From contig CAZTZE010000003.1 of the NCBI GenBank assembly GCA_964618215.1, forward strand, positions 1-64,000: a stretch of 64,000 nt of DNA. The letters run 5' to 3'. Shown one piece after another: positions 8,305 to 16,694 of this stretch. The stretch is from CG2-30-58-95 sp964618215 (lineage in GTDB: Bacteria; Chloroflexota; Anaerolineae; Anaerolineales; Villigracilaceae). How positions within the stretch are numbered: position 1 is the stretch's first letter; the number at the start of each line of letters is the position of its first letter. The translations under genes were made by a program, and so were the position numbers. The notes beneath the pieces were generated by a model. It was not told where the DNA came from and searched no databases. It saw only the letters and a program-made list of their open reading frames with translations.

Positions 8305-8943
8305 ATGCGCGCCTTGCTCAAAACCAACCTGAAATTCGACTGGAAAATCGTCACCATCACCGTTATAAGCACATTGTTGCTGATGGTGGATTACTATTAT
8401 CGCCTTACACCGAAAGAATGGGGGATCGTTGAATGGAAGGCGGTTGACCGCACGATTCTATATTTGCTTATCCCACTGTTTATCATCCTGGTCATATTCC
8501 GCCAGAAACCGCGTGACTTTGGTTTCACAATGGGTGACTGGCGCGCCGGCATACCTCTCACTATCCTGGCTATTATCCTCATCGCGCCGGTCTTGTGGTT
8601 CCTGGCGCGGGGTGATGCCAGTATGAAAGATTATTACAAAACCCAGGTGGATGGTTTACCTTGGAATACCTTTCTCGATCTGTTGGGCTGGGAATTTTTC
8701 TTTCGTGGCTGGATATTGTTCGGCTATGCTCGCAAATTCGGCCCCGAAGCGCTCTGGCTGCAAGCCGTGCCGTTTGCCCTGGCGCATATCGGCAAGCCCG
8801 AGGTCGAGACGCTCTCCACAATCTTTGGCGGCTTTGCTTTTGGCTGGGTCGCCTGGCGCACGAAATCATTTGTCTACCCTCTCTTGATCCACTGGTTTTT
8901 CGCCTCCTTCACGATTTTGGTTGCGGCGGGTGTCCTTGGATAA
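8305..8943 (+). CDS. CPBP-family intramembrane protease-like protein
   Basis: A 212-residue protein with about six membrane helices. The Abi/CPBP signature is present in altered form: GWEFFFRGW at about residues 129-137 in place of EExxxRG, followed by VPFALAHIGKPEVET and a last helix FVYPLLIHWFFASFT with the usual HW pattern. Relatives cleave prenylated or other membrane peptides or serve as immunity proteins. The ATG at 8305 follows TAACTGGACCTGCC; the longer upstream frame reads into the end of the previous gene. The family Glu pair is reduced to one Glu, so activity is uncertain. Confidence 0.75.
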   Translation: MRALLKTNLKFDWKIVTITVISTLLLMVDYYYRLTPKEWGIVEWKAVDRTILYLLIPLFIILVIFRQKPRDFGFTMGDWRAGIPLTILAIILIAPVLWFLARGDASMKDYYKTQVDGLPWNTFLDLLGWEFFFRGWILFGYARKFGPEALWLQAVPFALAHIGKPEVETLSTIFGGFAFGWVAWRTKSFVYPLLIHWFFASFTILVAAGVLG

Positions 8944-9373
8944 ATTCCTTCTCCGCCCGGCTTGCGCGCAGGATTCCCCGGCCATCCGTGCTTTGATCCG
9001 CTCGGTGCGCATCAACCCGGTCAGTCTGGATTGGCGCCGTTTCATTGTCGCCGTGGTGCCCAATGGAGAGTTGATCGGGTGTGGCCAGGTCAAGTCTCAC
9101 GCGGATGGCACGCGCGAATTGGCCTCGATCGCGGTGCGCCCGGCTCATCGTCAGCTGGGTGTGGCGCGCGCCATAATCGAACAACTTTTGACAGAAAATC
9201 AACCTCCGCTATATCTTATCTGTCGAAATGAGCTGGGACCTTTTTATCAACGTTTCGGTTTTCGGGCTGTCCTGCAAGCTGAGATGCCGCCCTATTTTAG
9301 GCGCTTGATGCGTGCAGCCAGAATGTTCATGAAAGTCAACCTGCTGGTACTCATACATCTTGATTTTGAGTGA
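8930..9373 (+). CDS. GNAT-family N-acetyltransferase
   Basis: About 147 residues with the acetyl-CoA fold: LRPACAQDSPAIRALI as strand 1 and helix 1, WRRFIVAVVPNGELIGCGQV, then LASIAVRPAHRQLGVARAII, where the Q-x-x-G-x-A pyrophosphate loop is slightly diverged, and PFYQRFGFRAV at the end. The start is uncertain: GTG 8930, TTG 8921 and TTG 8936 are in frame, all overlapping the end of the protease gene, which suggests translational coupling. The substrate is unknown. The C-terminal hydrophobic tail is unusual. Confidence 0.75.
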   Translation: MSLDKFLLRPACAQDSPAIRALIRSVRINPVSLDWRRFIVAVVPNGELIGCGQVKSHADGTRELASIAVRPAHRQLGVARAIIEQLLTENQPPLYLICRNELGPFYQRFGFRAVLQAEMPPYFRRLMRAARMFMKVNLLVLIHLDFE

Positions 9374-9462
9374 TAAAAAAGCCACATGCAAAGGAGCAGT
9401 CACCAATCAAAATCATTTTGTTGGAGTACTGGTGATGCTGCGTCAATGAGATAGAGAAACTT

Positions 9463-9990
9463 ATGAAAACATTCCTTCACATTACCCTGGGAGTCTTGAT
9501 CGGCCTGCTCGCGGCGGGCGTGATCTGGATCGGAGCCAGTCAACCGCGCGGTGAAGGGGTGACACTCCTGCCTTCACCCACACTCCGATCGCTTATGGTT
9601 TATGTCACGGGGGCAGTGGCGGCGCCAGGAGTCTACAACCTGCCAGAAGGCAGTCGCGTTAACGATGCCGTCCTGTTCGCCGGCGGATTTCTCCCCAACG
9701 CCGAACAAGAGGGGATCAACCTGGCCGCGCCGCTTCAAGACGGTCAACAGTTAGACATTCCCGTCAGGAGCAGCGCGAGCCACGTCAGCGGTGGACGGAT
9801 CAATATTAATACCGCAACCGTCGAGGAACTGGATACGTTGCCGGGTATCGGCCCGACCACTGCCAGGAATATCATCAACTACCGTCTTGAACATGGGACA
9901 TTCCAGTTCCCTCAGGATATTCAGAATGTCACTGGCATCGGGCCTGCTACTTATGACAAGATCAAAGACCTCATCAAAGTCGGCCCCTAG
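9463..9990 (+). CDS. comEA: ComEA-type competence DNA receptor
   Basis: A 175-residue membrane-anchored DNA-binding protein. One N-terminal helix at about 5-24 is the anchor; an SLBB domain covers about 45-98 (VYVTGAVAAPGVYNLPEGSR); two helix-hairpin-helix motifs cover about 112-172 (ININTATVEELDTLPGIGPT, IQNVTGIGPATYDKIKDLI). In naturally competent bacteria it binds incoming double-stranded DNA outside the membrane and hands it to the ComEC channel. No comEC is next to it. It ends 6 bp before the methyltransferase gene. Confidence 0.93.
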   Translation: MKTFLHITLGVLIGLLAAGVIWIGASQPRGEGVTLLPSPTLRSLMVYVTGAVAAPGVYNLPEGSRVNDAVLFAGGFLPNAEQEGINLAAPLQDGQQLDIPVRSSASHVSGGRININTATVEELDTLPGIGPTTARNIINYRLEHGTFQFPQDIQNVTGIGPATYDKIKDLIKVGP

Positions 9991-9996
9991 GATACA

Positions 9997-10569
9997 ATGC
10001 ACCTCGACCATTTTAGCTTTCTCGCCCCTATTTATGATCGCTTGATCAAATACTCTCCATCGCCTTCGCTGAATCGAATCGCCGGCCTGCCGACCGGTGG
10101 ACGTCTGCTGGACGCTGGCGGTGGCACCGGCCGGGTCAGCGGGACGTTGCGCGATCTCGCCGGCCAAATCCTGGTTGCCGATCTCTCGACGGGGATGCTT
10201 AAGCAGGCCGCGGCCAAGGACCTGGAAACTGCCTGTACACACACCGAGCAGCTGCCCTTCCGGAGTGCCTCTTTTGAGCGCATCCTCATGGTGGACGCAT
10301 TACATCATGTCTGTAGCCAGAACGAAACCGCGTGGGAACTGTGGCGTGTGCTCGCGCCCGGTGGCCGGATCGTGATCCTGGAACCTGACATCCGTAACTT
10401 CGCGGTGAAGCTGATCGCGTTATTTGAAAAAGCGACCTTCATGCGCAGCCGCTTTCTCTCCGGCGCTCAAATTGCCAGCCTGTTTTCATTTGCAAACGCC
10501 ACAGCGTACATCGAGTATGAAGGCTATAATGTCTGGGTGGTCATCGAAAAGGAAAAGGGTTCTCCTTAG
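9997..10569 (+). CDS. Class I SAM-dependent methyltransferase (UbiE/Methyltransf_11-like)
   Basis: A 190-residue enzyme with the SAM-binding glycine loop LLDAGGGTGRVSG at about 37-49, the acidic end of strand 2 in VADLSTGML, motif II-like FERILMVDALHHV and post-motif APGGRIVILEPDIRN. The target is not evident: small molecule or lipid by resemblance. Its stop codon TAG (10567-10569) directly touches the left end of a type A MITE-like element, so the natural 3' end may have been moved. Confidence 0.85.
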   Translation: MHLDHFSFLAPIYDRLIKYSPSPSLNRIAGLPTGGRLLDAGGGTGRVSGTLRDLAGQILVADLSTGMLKQAAAKDLETACTHTEQLPFRSASFERILMVDALHHVCSQNETAWELWRVLAPGGRIVILEPDIRNFAVKLIALFEKATFMRSRFLSGAQIASLFSFANATAYIEYEGYNVWVVIEKEKGSP

Positions 10570-10756
10570 TATTACAGCACAAGGTTGCTGTTTCCTGTGT
10601 CATTCTCCCGAAGGACATCGGGACGATGTGAGCGCCCCGATGCTCTTTTGGGGCGCGAAGAATCTCCTATTTGCAGCGTGGAGACCCTTCGGTTAAAAAG
10701 AACGCGCCCTCAGGGTGACAATTTGAGTGGGTTTTCTTGAACATTGCGCTGTAATA
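10570..10756. mobile_element. MITE-like element, type A copy 2
   Basis: 187 bp with terminal inverted repeats TATTACAGCACAA and TTGCGCTGTAATA. It lies in the opposite orientation to copy 1: the CACCCTGAGGG side is at the right. TTAG stands on both sides, consistent with a 4 bp target duplication or with a fixed target TTAG. The left TTAG contains the stop codon of the methyltransferase. No ORF inside. Confidence 0.82.
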
Positions 10757-10771
10757 TTAGTGTCCTTCGTG

Positions 10772-10791
10772 CCGAGTAGGTGCTGCGCAGA
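10772..10791 (+). repeat. Dispersed 20-mer, GAGTAGG family
   Basis: CCGAGTAGGTGCTGCGCAGA. The same word, exact or with one to four changes, recurs at 33470-33489, 55013-55032, 57248-57267 and 60697-60716. A second form with the same head but a CCTTCGGC tail stands at 55659-55677, 57178-57197 and 61496-61514. All copies I found read on the + strand. Confidence 0.8.
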
Positions 10792-10798
10792 AAATCCT

Positions 10799-11425
10799 TT
10801 AACCGGTCCCAAACTGACGGTCGCCGGCATCGCCCAGGCCAGGGACGATGTAGCCACGTTCGTTCAGGTGATCGTCAACCGCAGCCAGATGGATGGGGAT
10901 ATCGGGATGGGCTTTCTGCATGGCGGCGATTCCCTCCGGCGCGGCGATCAGACCCACGAATTTGATCTTTCTCACGCCCCAGCGCTTCAAGACATCCGCG
11001 GTGGCGACGGCTGAACCACCGGTAGCCAGCATCGGGTCCAGGATGAGGCAGACGGAGACGGTCGGCTCGATGGGTAGCTTGTTGTAATATTCCACCGGCT
11101 TGAGTGTCCGCTCGTCGCGGTACAGTCCGATGTGCCAGACCTCGGCCGACGGCATGAGTTCCCAGAAGCCTTCCACCATGCCCAGGCCGGCGCGCAGGAT
11201 CGGCACCAGGCCGATCTTTTCCTGCAACTCTGCGCCGGTACAGGGGGAGAGCGGCGTTTCTACGGTTCGGGGAACAGTCTGGAGGTCCGCAGTGGCTTCG
11301 TAAGCCATCAACGCCGCGATCTCGCGCACCAGTTCACGAAATTTCTTCGGGTTTGTGTTTTGATCGCGCAGGCGGGTCAGTTTGTGGGCAACCAGGGGAT
11401 GTGGGGAAGGATAAATGTTTGACAT
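10799..11425 (-). CDS. upp: Uracil phosphoribosyltransferase
   Basis: Salvage enzyme forming UMP from uracil and PRPP. Numbered from the ATG at 11425 (208 residues, usual length) it has HPLVAHKLTRLRD at the start, the VPILRAGLGMVEG loop at about 74-86, the PRPP-binding DPMLATGGSA at 130-139 and the uracil-binding end GLGDAGDRQFGT. GGAG stands 6 nt before this ATG, which is why it is preferred to the longer frame. The 3' end lies close to a type A element. Confidence 0.96.
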   Translation of the reverse strand: MSNIYPSPHPLVAHKLTRLRDQNTNPKKFRELVREIAALMAYEATADLQTVPRTVETPLSPCTGAELQEKIGLVPILRAGLGMVEGFWELMPSAEVWHIGLYRDERTLKPVEYYNKLPIEPTVSVCLILDPMLATGGSAVATADVLKRWGVRKIKFVGLIAAPEGIAAMQKAHPDIPIHLAAVDDHLNERGYIVPGLGDAGDRQFGTG

Positions 11426-11590
11426 TTGACACTCCATTGGGTGTGTATATGCGGTTATTATAGTGGAAAAATGCAAAACCTGCTTATAGCCTTCTTACAA
11501 ATCTACAGAAGAAGAAGCCTGAAACATGCTTGACGATTTCTTCGTTGTTCGAGTATTCTAAGCATAACCCCTGATGGGAGGCTGATTACC

Positions 11591-11980
11591 ATGCCCTTAC
11601 TTATCTTGGTTGTAGACGATGAGAATATTAACCTGCGGCTTGTTTCCAGACTTCTCGAGATGGAGGGATATGAAGTCGTTACAGCGCAAAGCGGGGAGGC
11701 TGCCCTGCATTTGATTGAGCAAACCCCGCCCGATTTGGCGCTCCTGGATGTGATGATGCCGCTCATGGATGGCTATGAGCTGTGCCGGCGCTTGCGTCAT
11801 AATCCGGTTACGGCCCAGATCCCAATCGTAATGTTGACCGCCTTGGTGGATGAAAACGACCGGCTGAAAGGAATCGAGGCCGGCGCAGATGATTGTTTGC
11901 CCAAACCTTTTGACGTGGATGTATTGCGCACTATGCTGAAAAGATTCTTGCTGGATCGGAATCTTGGAGGAATGCCATGA
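11591..11980 (+). CDS. Single-domain response regulator (CheY-like)
   Basis: A 129-residue receiver domain without an output domain. The acidic pocket D9-D10, the phospho-acceptor D53 (LLDVMMPLMDG), T83 and K105 (PKPF) are all present, so it should be phosphorylated by a histidine kinase. It overlaps the radical SAM gene by 4 bp (ATGA), so the two are translated together; the receiver may control or dock onto the radical SAM protein. GGGAGG lies before the ATG. No kinase gene is nearby. Confidence 0.92.
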   Translation: MPLLILVVDDENINLRLVSRLLEMEGYEVVTAQSGEAALHLIEQTPPDLALLDVMMPLMDGYELCRRLRHNPVTAQIPIVMLTALVDENDRLKGIEAGADDCLPKPFDVDVLRTMLKRFLLDRNLGGMP

Positions 11981-12918
11981 AACTTACTGGTTTGCACCTG
12001 CTCTTGACTTACCAATGTACCTTCGAGTGTGACCATTGTTTCGTTTTCGGGAGTCCCTCGCAAACTGGTGTAATGACCCTCTCTCAAATCCAGGAAATCC
12101 TGCGGCAGGCGCGAGAGACAGGGACAATCGCGAGCATTTACTTCGAGGGCGGCGAGCCATTCCTGTATTACGCCGTGATGCTCAAGGGGGTGCAGATGGC
12201 GAAGCAAATGGGCTTTCGCGTCGGCGTGGTCTCCAACGCGTATTGGGCCAACTCGATGGAGGACGCGCTGGAATGGCTGCGGCCACTGGCGGATCTGATC
12301 GAAGATCTTTCGGTCAGCAGCGACCTGTACCATTACAGCGAGATGATGAGCCGCCAGGCGCAAAATGCCCAGGATGCGGCAAAACAATTGGGTATATCCG
12401 TCGGCGTCATCAGCGTTTGCCAGCCCGAGGCGGTCAACGCCGCGCAAACGATAGGCACGGTCACTGGCGAGGGCGCGGCGGTGATGTATCGCGGGCGGGC
12501 GGTCGAAAAACTCGTCCCGCGCGCCGCCCGCCAGCCTTGGGAAACCTTCTCCGAATGTCCGCACGAGGATTTGCACGAGCCGGGGCGCTGTCACCTCGAT
12601 CCGCTCGGCAACCTGCATATCTGCCAGGGGATTTCCCTGGGGAATATCTACGAGACACCGCTGAAAGAAATTTGCGCGACATACGACGTGGAGGCCCATC
12701 CCATTGCTGGGCCTCTACTGGCGGGTGGGCCGGTGGCGCTGGTGCAGGAGTATACCCTTCCGCACGAAGAGAATTATGCGGATGCCTGTCACCTGTGTTA
12801 TGAGGCGCGGCGGGTGTTGCGTGAGCGTTTCCCGGAGATATTGAAACCCGATCAGATGTACGGCGTTGAAAGCCAAGCAATGCAGTACCGGGATCTCATT
12901 CACGGAACAGGACTGTGA
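11977..12918 (+). CDS. Radical SAM protein with a C-terminal Cys cluster
   Basis: A 313-residue enzyme with the cluster motif CTFECDHC (Cys14, 18, 21, a CxxxCxxC) and EGGEPFLY as the GGE SAM-binding motif. The C-terminal part has further cysteines (SECPHEDL, GRCHLDPLGNLHICQG, ADACHLCYEAR), a SPASM/twitch-like arrangement that would hold another Fe-S cluster. Such proteins modify peptides or small molecules. The substrate is unknown and no small precursor peptide gene is visible beside it. Translationally coupled to the CheY-like gene. Its 3' end overlaps the end of the convergent mannosidase gene by 23 bp. Confidence 0.85.
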   Translation: MKLTGLHLLLTYQCTFECDHCFVFGSPSQTGVMTLSQIQEILRQARETGTIASIYFEGGEPFLYYAVMLKGVQMAKQMGFRVGVVSNAYWANSMEDALEWLRPLADLIEDLSVSSDLYHYSEMMSRQAQNAQDAAKQLGISVGVISVCQPEAVNAAQTIGTVTGEGAAVMYRGRAVEKLVPRAARQPWETFSECPHEDLHEPGRCHLDPLGNLHICQGISLGNIYETPLKEICATYDVEAHPIAGPLLAGGPVALVQEYTLPHEENYADACHLCYEARRVLRERFPEILKPDQMYGVESQAMQYRDLIHGTGL

Positions 12919-15900
12919 GGATCTCGTGTTTCCCAGCAGCAAGGCTCACACTGCCATCGGCATTGGGTTTCAAAGTCGCCAGTCTTTCTTCGGCGAGATT
13001 GACCAGTTCGATATGCTTGAATTTCCGCCAGGGTTTGAGCGTGACCTTGATCTCCTCGTCGGCAATGTTATAGCCGCGCACCAGCCAGCCGCGCCCGTCT
13101 TCTGCTTCCTTGATTGCACTGATAACAAATTCGCGCGGCTCGACCGATACGAACGATCCGTTGACCGGTAAATCGTCGCCATGCAAGCCGGTGCTCACCG
13201 CGCGCATCGGAGTCTCGAAGGCGTAGGCTTGGTCGTAGGGCAGGATGCCATCCCGCCCCACCGCGTGAGGAATAATCGAATATTCAAACATCAATTTGCC
13301 GATCATCTGCGCGCCGGGCGTGGGCAAAAACGGCCCGGCATGACCCTTGCGGTTGGCAAAATCATCCCGCGAGAGCCAGCCGACGCAGCGCAACAAGGTC
13401 AGGGCGATTTCGGTTTGGCTCTCAGGAACCCGTTTCCTTGAAGGAAACGGGTTCTTGAGCAGTACCTCGACTTCCGGCAGGCCGCGATTGGCGATCATCA
13501 GGCCGATCTTGCCATCAGAAATGTCCGTAAAGGCGCGCTGCGGGACCTCGGGCCGGGGCTGCTCACCCCAGCTCTCGTCAAAGATCGGAATGCCGATGGG
13601 TCGCCGAACAAATTCGAAATGCCCGTCATAATCGGCCTCAGTCACGGCGAACGGCGCCGGGAAGTGGACGCGCAGGCGGTGATCTTTGGCAGTGTTCGTG
13701 ATTTCCGTGCGAATGTCCACGCGGGGGACGCCCGTGATGAGTGAAACGTGAGTAGTGATTGGGATGACAACCGTCTGCCGCGACCTTGACTTACGGTCTG
13801 GGGCAAGTTCAGCCGGAACGCGCAATTCGAGAAGAACTTCCAGCGTTTGCCGAACCGCGCCGGAATGAAGACGAACGCCTTTCAAGCGCGCCTTCACAAC
13901 GTGGTCGGAGACAGGCGGGCAGTAGTTGTACTCATCGCCGCAGTCGCCGCCGTCCACGAATCTGTTCAGGCCGCGATATTCTCCGCCACTGCGCGTAGCC
14001 AGGATAGATAATGTGCCATTATTTTCCACGCGGACTTTGAAGAACTCATTCTCAATTGTCTGCGCTGCGGAGCTGTAACGCGGACGCGTTGCCAGTTTTT
14101 GCACAATCGGCAGCCTTGCCAGCGGCATCAGCAGTCGCGCCAAAGGTGGTAAGCGGACCGGCGCTTCATCTTTTCCGGGGCGGGGATGCACAAAAAATGT
14201 CCGCCAGCCGTGGCCGGGCACTTCCGGCGCGCTGAAGACCAGCCGCGTGGCCGCGATCGAACGCGCATGTACGTTATAAGTGGTGATACTCGGATCGCGT
14301 AAATAACCTTCGATTTGTTGGAGTGTGCTGTTCCAGACCGTAAAATTCGGCTCGCCGCTTTCGCTTAAAACAGCCTCGATGAAGACCTGCGCTCCCTCGC
14401 GGCGCAGGCTGATATCCTGTATCACCATCCCTGCCACGCGGCCCGCGTGGATGTTGCCGAAGGCGCTTTGCAATTCTTTGGCATTCATTGTCACGCGGAT
14501 GAGCTCGCGGCTGCCCAAGCCGATGGTTTGATGCGGAATGGTTGTGCCGCTTTCATCGCTGATTTCAAAATTGCCGGTATCCGGCGGTAACTCAATTTCG
14601 GCGGTTACAGCATCCGTGCGCGGGCCGTCTATCGGATTGAAAACGACGATGGCGGATGGCGGATGGCTGATGGCGGATGGCGAATGGCTGATAGCGGATG
14701 ACGGATTGTGGAATCGCTGACTCGCTGACTCGCTGAATCTTCGTGTGTCAACCATATTTGCCAAAACATTCAAACTTTGCTTCGTGATCTCCTCCCCAAT
14801 CTGTTCGACCTGGTCGAAGCGGACTTTCATCTCGTCGTGCACCTGGTCAATCGAGCAGCCGCAGATGGAATCGTGGGGGTGGTTTTCCATGAGCAAACGC
14901 CACGCTTGCCGAACGATGGGAGCAGGATTTTCTAATCGTTGGAAAGTTGGCAGGTTTGAACGTTCGAACGTTCCAACTTGCAAACGTGCAAACGTCGAGA
15001 ATGGTTCCACCCATTTCTCGAGCAGCGTCTCGCAAGCGCGGTTGCGCTGCTTGATCCAGATGCGCGCCGATAGCACGGCGGGCAAAAGATTGTGGCGTTT
15101 CGAGGCGCGCAATTCTCCTGTAACCACTGGTAACTGCTCACTGTTCACGGATAACTTTGCCGCTCTAATATATTCCGGCAATGTCGAATGAATCAAGATA
15201 TCCCCATTCAATTTGCCATTTGCTGATTTGATTGCTTTAGCGGTATCCGGCGGCGGTTGCATGTGGTCGGTGCCTTGCATGAGCAGGAAATGCGAGTTGC
15301 GAGTTGCAGTTTGTGTGTGTGGGATGAGAGAGTCGCGCAGGCGGCCGACTTCCGTCACGAAACGGACGCGGTCGGAGGTCGGCAGCGCAGCGGCGTTTCC
15401 GTAGCCATCCCGCAAATAAGCCATGAAGACGCGCGATCCATCCGGCGACTCCCACCAAAATTCGCAGGGTTCGTCTGAAAGACCGCGCTGGACGCAGGCG
15501 GTCTCGATGCCAAAGCCGCGCAAGATCTGCGGCATCTGCCCGATGTGACCGAACGGGTCGGGGATGTAGCCGACCATCATCTTCGCGCCGAATTTACGGC
15601 AGGTGCGGTCGCCTTGCAGCAGGTTGCGGATGGTGGCCTCCGGGCTGACCAGGAATTCGTCCGGCAGGATGTGCCAGGGGCCGATCAGGATGCGTCTTTT
15701 CTTGATAAAGCGGCGCAGGTCGGCCTCGCGCTCCGGGCGGATTTGCAGGTAGTCGTCGAGGACGATGGTCTGTCCGTCGAGCATGAAGTGCCTGTAATTC
15801 TTGTCGTGTTCAAGAATGTCAAGCAGGCCGTCAATCAAGTGGACGAGCTTCAGGCGGAATTGCTGGAAGGTGAGGTACCATTCGCGGTCCCAGTGGGTGT

Positions 15901-15925
15901 GGGAGATGAGGTGCAGGGTGCGCAT
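12896..15925 (-). CDS. Alpha-mannosidase (GH38), interrupted by several in-frame repeats
   Basis: A 1009-residue glycoside hydrolase family 38 enzyme. The N-terminal catalytic barrel starts HLISHTHWDREWY (zinc ligands H11 and D13); the nucleophile Asp lies in YIPDPFGHIGQMP (about 122-132). The C-terminal beta domains begin near residue 560 and include FEYSIIPHA. It trims alpha-mannosides from glycans, probably in the cytosol as no signal peptide is seen. The start at 15925 is chosen by family match. Odd: word arrays at 14648-14738 and 14938-14996, shorter ones near 15120-15155 and 15289-15311, a perfect palindrome at 13426-13454 and a near-palindrome at 13235-13261 all lie inside the frame, adding low-complexity peptides such as SAISHSPSAISHPPSAI. 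Confidence 0.9.
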   Translation of the reverse strand: MRTLHLISHTHWDREWYLTFQQFRLKLVHLIDGLLDILEHDKNYRHFMLDGQTIVLDDYLQIRPEREADLRRFIKKRRILIGPWHILPDEFLVSPEATIRNLLQGDRTCRKFGAKMMVGYIPDPFGHIGQMPQILRGFGIETACVQRGLSDEPCEFWWESPDGSRVFMAYLRDGYGNAAALPTSDRVRFVTEVGRLRDSLIPHTQTATRNSHFLLMQGTDHMQPPPDTAKAIKSANGKLNGDILIHSTLPEYIRAAKLSVNSEQLPVVTGELRASKRHNLLPAVLSARIWIKQRNRACETLLEKWVEPFSTFARLQVGTFERSNLPTFQRLENPAPIVRQAWRLLMENHPHDSICGCSIDQVHDEMKVRFDQVEQIGEEITKQSLNVLANMVDTRRFSESASQRFHNPSSAISHSPSAISHPPSAIVVFNPIDGPRTDAVTAEIELPPDTGNFEISDESGTTIPHQTIGLGSRELIRVTMNAKELQSAFGNIHAGRVAGMVIQDISLRREGAQVFIEAVLSESGEPNFTVWNSTLQQIEGYLRDPSITTYNVHARSIAATRLVFSAPEVPGHGWRTFFVHPRPGKDEAPVRLPPLARLLMPLARLPIVQKLATRPRYSSAAQTIENEFFKVRVENNGTLSILATRSGGEYRGLNRFVDGGDCGDEYNYCPPVSDHVVKARLKGVRLHSGAVRQTLEVLLELRVPAELAPDRKSRSRQTVVIPITTHVSLITGVPRVDIRTEITNTAKDHRLRVHFPAPFAVTEADYDGHFEFVRRPIGIPIFDESWGEQPRPEVPQRAFTDISDGKIGLMIANRGLPEVEVLLKNPFPSRKRVPESQTEIALTLLRCVGWLSRDDFANRKGHAGPFLPTPGAQMIGKLMFEYSIIPHAVGRDGILPYDQAYAFETPMRAVSTGLHGDDLPVNGSFVSVEPREFVISAIKEAEDGRGWLVRGYNIADEEIKVTLKPWRKFKHIELVNLAEERLATLKPNADGSVSLAAGKHEILTVLFRE
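13235..13261. repeat. Degenerate palindrome inside the mannosidase gene
   Basis: Arms GTAGGGCAGGATG and CATCCCGCCCCAC around a central C. It matches the perfect palindrome in queA (27950-27978) at 25 of 27 positions, and both are read in the same frame relative to the repeat, giving VGRDGILPY here and VGRDAIPPY in QueA. Confidence 0.7.
13426..13454. repeat. Perfect 29 bp palindrome inside the mannosidase gene
   Basis: Arms GAACCCGTTTCCTT and AAGGAAACGGGTTC around a single central G, with no mismatch. It codes for about residues 824-834 (NPFPSRKRVPE) and does not break the frame. A coding constraint would not by itself produce a 14 bp perfect inverted repeat, so this is best read as an inserted element. 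Confidence 0.85.
14648..14738. repeat. Two word arrays inside the mannosidase gene
   Basis: First GATGGCG/GATGGCT words repeated about seven times (14648-14706), then CGCTGACT or CGCTGAAT three times (14715-14738). They code for about residues 396-426. The CGCTGACT words also occur outside genes at about 30018-30037, 50848-50875 and 60030-60058. Confidence 0.8.
14938..14996. repeat. AACGTT/AACGTG word array inside the mannosidase gene
   Basis: Clustered words GAACGTTC, CAAACGTG and CAACTTG in both directions, coding for about residues 310-330 (RLQVGTFERSNLPTFQRLE). The same word family lies upstream of queA, upstream of the glycosylase gene, and inside both molybdenum hydroxylase genes. Confidence 0.75.
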
Positions 15926-16190
15926 TGGGGGGGTTTCCTTTCCTGAAAAGTTCCCGATGGACCGGGACGCCAGTCTCATGACAGCGGGACACTCGTTATT
16001 ATAAGGGAACAATTCCCCTCCTGCGTGGACACTCGCCGAAACCCAACTGCCCCCGTCTGCGGGCAGAAAGTGTGTTACACTGAAAACGTAGTTAAATAAT
16101 TGGATCTCTGTCGTACCTTGGCCGTCGACCCTCTTATTATGGGCGGGCGGCCATCTCTATATCCGGCCGAGCCGGAGAAAGCAGGAGAAA

Positions 16191-16460
16191 ATGGAAATCA
16201 GAATTTATGTAGGAAACCTGGCCAAGTCAACCACTGAGGCCGAAATCAAGACCCTGTTCGAACAAGCCGGGGAAGTCACCACCGTTGACCTGGTCAAAGA
16301 CCGCGATAGCGGCCTGTCCAAGGGCTTTGCCTTTGTCACCATGACGGCCCAGGCAGACGCCGACAAGGCCATCAGCATGTTCAACGCCTATTCCCTGGCC
16401 GGGAACGAGATCAAAGTCAACGTCGCCAAACCGCGCGTGGAACGCGGTCCGGGCCGATAA
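16191..16460 (+). CDS. RRM-type RNA-binding protein
   Basis: An 89-residue single RNA recognition motif. RNP2 is RIYVGNL at 4-10 and RNP1 is KGFAFVTM at 44-51, with aromatic residues in the RNA-stacking places; the C-terminus is a short Arg/Gly-rich tail (VERGPGR). Proteins like this are known from cyanobacteria and other phyla, where they are often cold-induced and bind mRNA. AGGAGA stands before the ATG. A leader of at least 60 nt with a CCGGCCGAGCCGG hairpin (about 16167-16181) could take part in temperature-dependent control. A strong terminator follows, so this is a single-gene unit. Confidence 0.93.
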   Translation: MEIRIYVGNLAKSTTEAEIKTLFEQAGEVTTVDLVKDRDSGLSKGFAFVTMTAQADADKAISMFNAYSLAGNEIKVNVAKPRVERGPGR

Positions 16461-16495
16461 GTTCCGGAATAAAATACGAACATCGTCTTACAACG

Positions 16496-16528
16496 CCCCT
16501 TGTCCACCCGGACGAGGGGTTTTCTTTT
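16496..16528 (+). terminator. Rho-independent terminator after the RRM gene
   Basis: Stem CCCCTTGTCC / GGACGAGGGG with one G-U pair, loop ACCC, then TTTTCTTTT. Well placed 35 bp after the RRM stop codon. Confidence 0.9.
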
Positions 16529-16694
16529 CCCCCAGCCTTTCCCGCAGACTTGGAAGACGCGAGTTCACTTTCCCCGTCCCTCCCGCGTGGACTCTCCCCC
16601 AACCAAACGACATCCGTGACAAACCCCGTTGACAGCCGCATAGGCGCAAATCTCCCATGCCATTAACCATCACTACCCGCGCCCAGGAATCCGC

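Noticed and set aside
9374..9462. Riboswitch or small RNA before comEA
   Set aside because: A weak inverted repeat (GCAGTCACCA / TGGTGATGCTGC) is present but nothing matches a known riboswitch core.
14648..14738. CRISPR-like array
   Set aside because: Words are 7-8 nt, directly joined or overlapping, with no uniform repeat and spacer and no cas gene nearby. The same holds for all other word arrays of the window.
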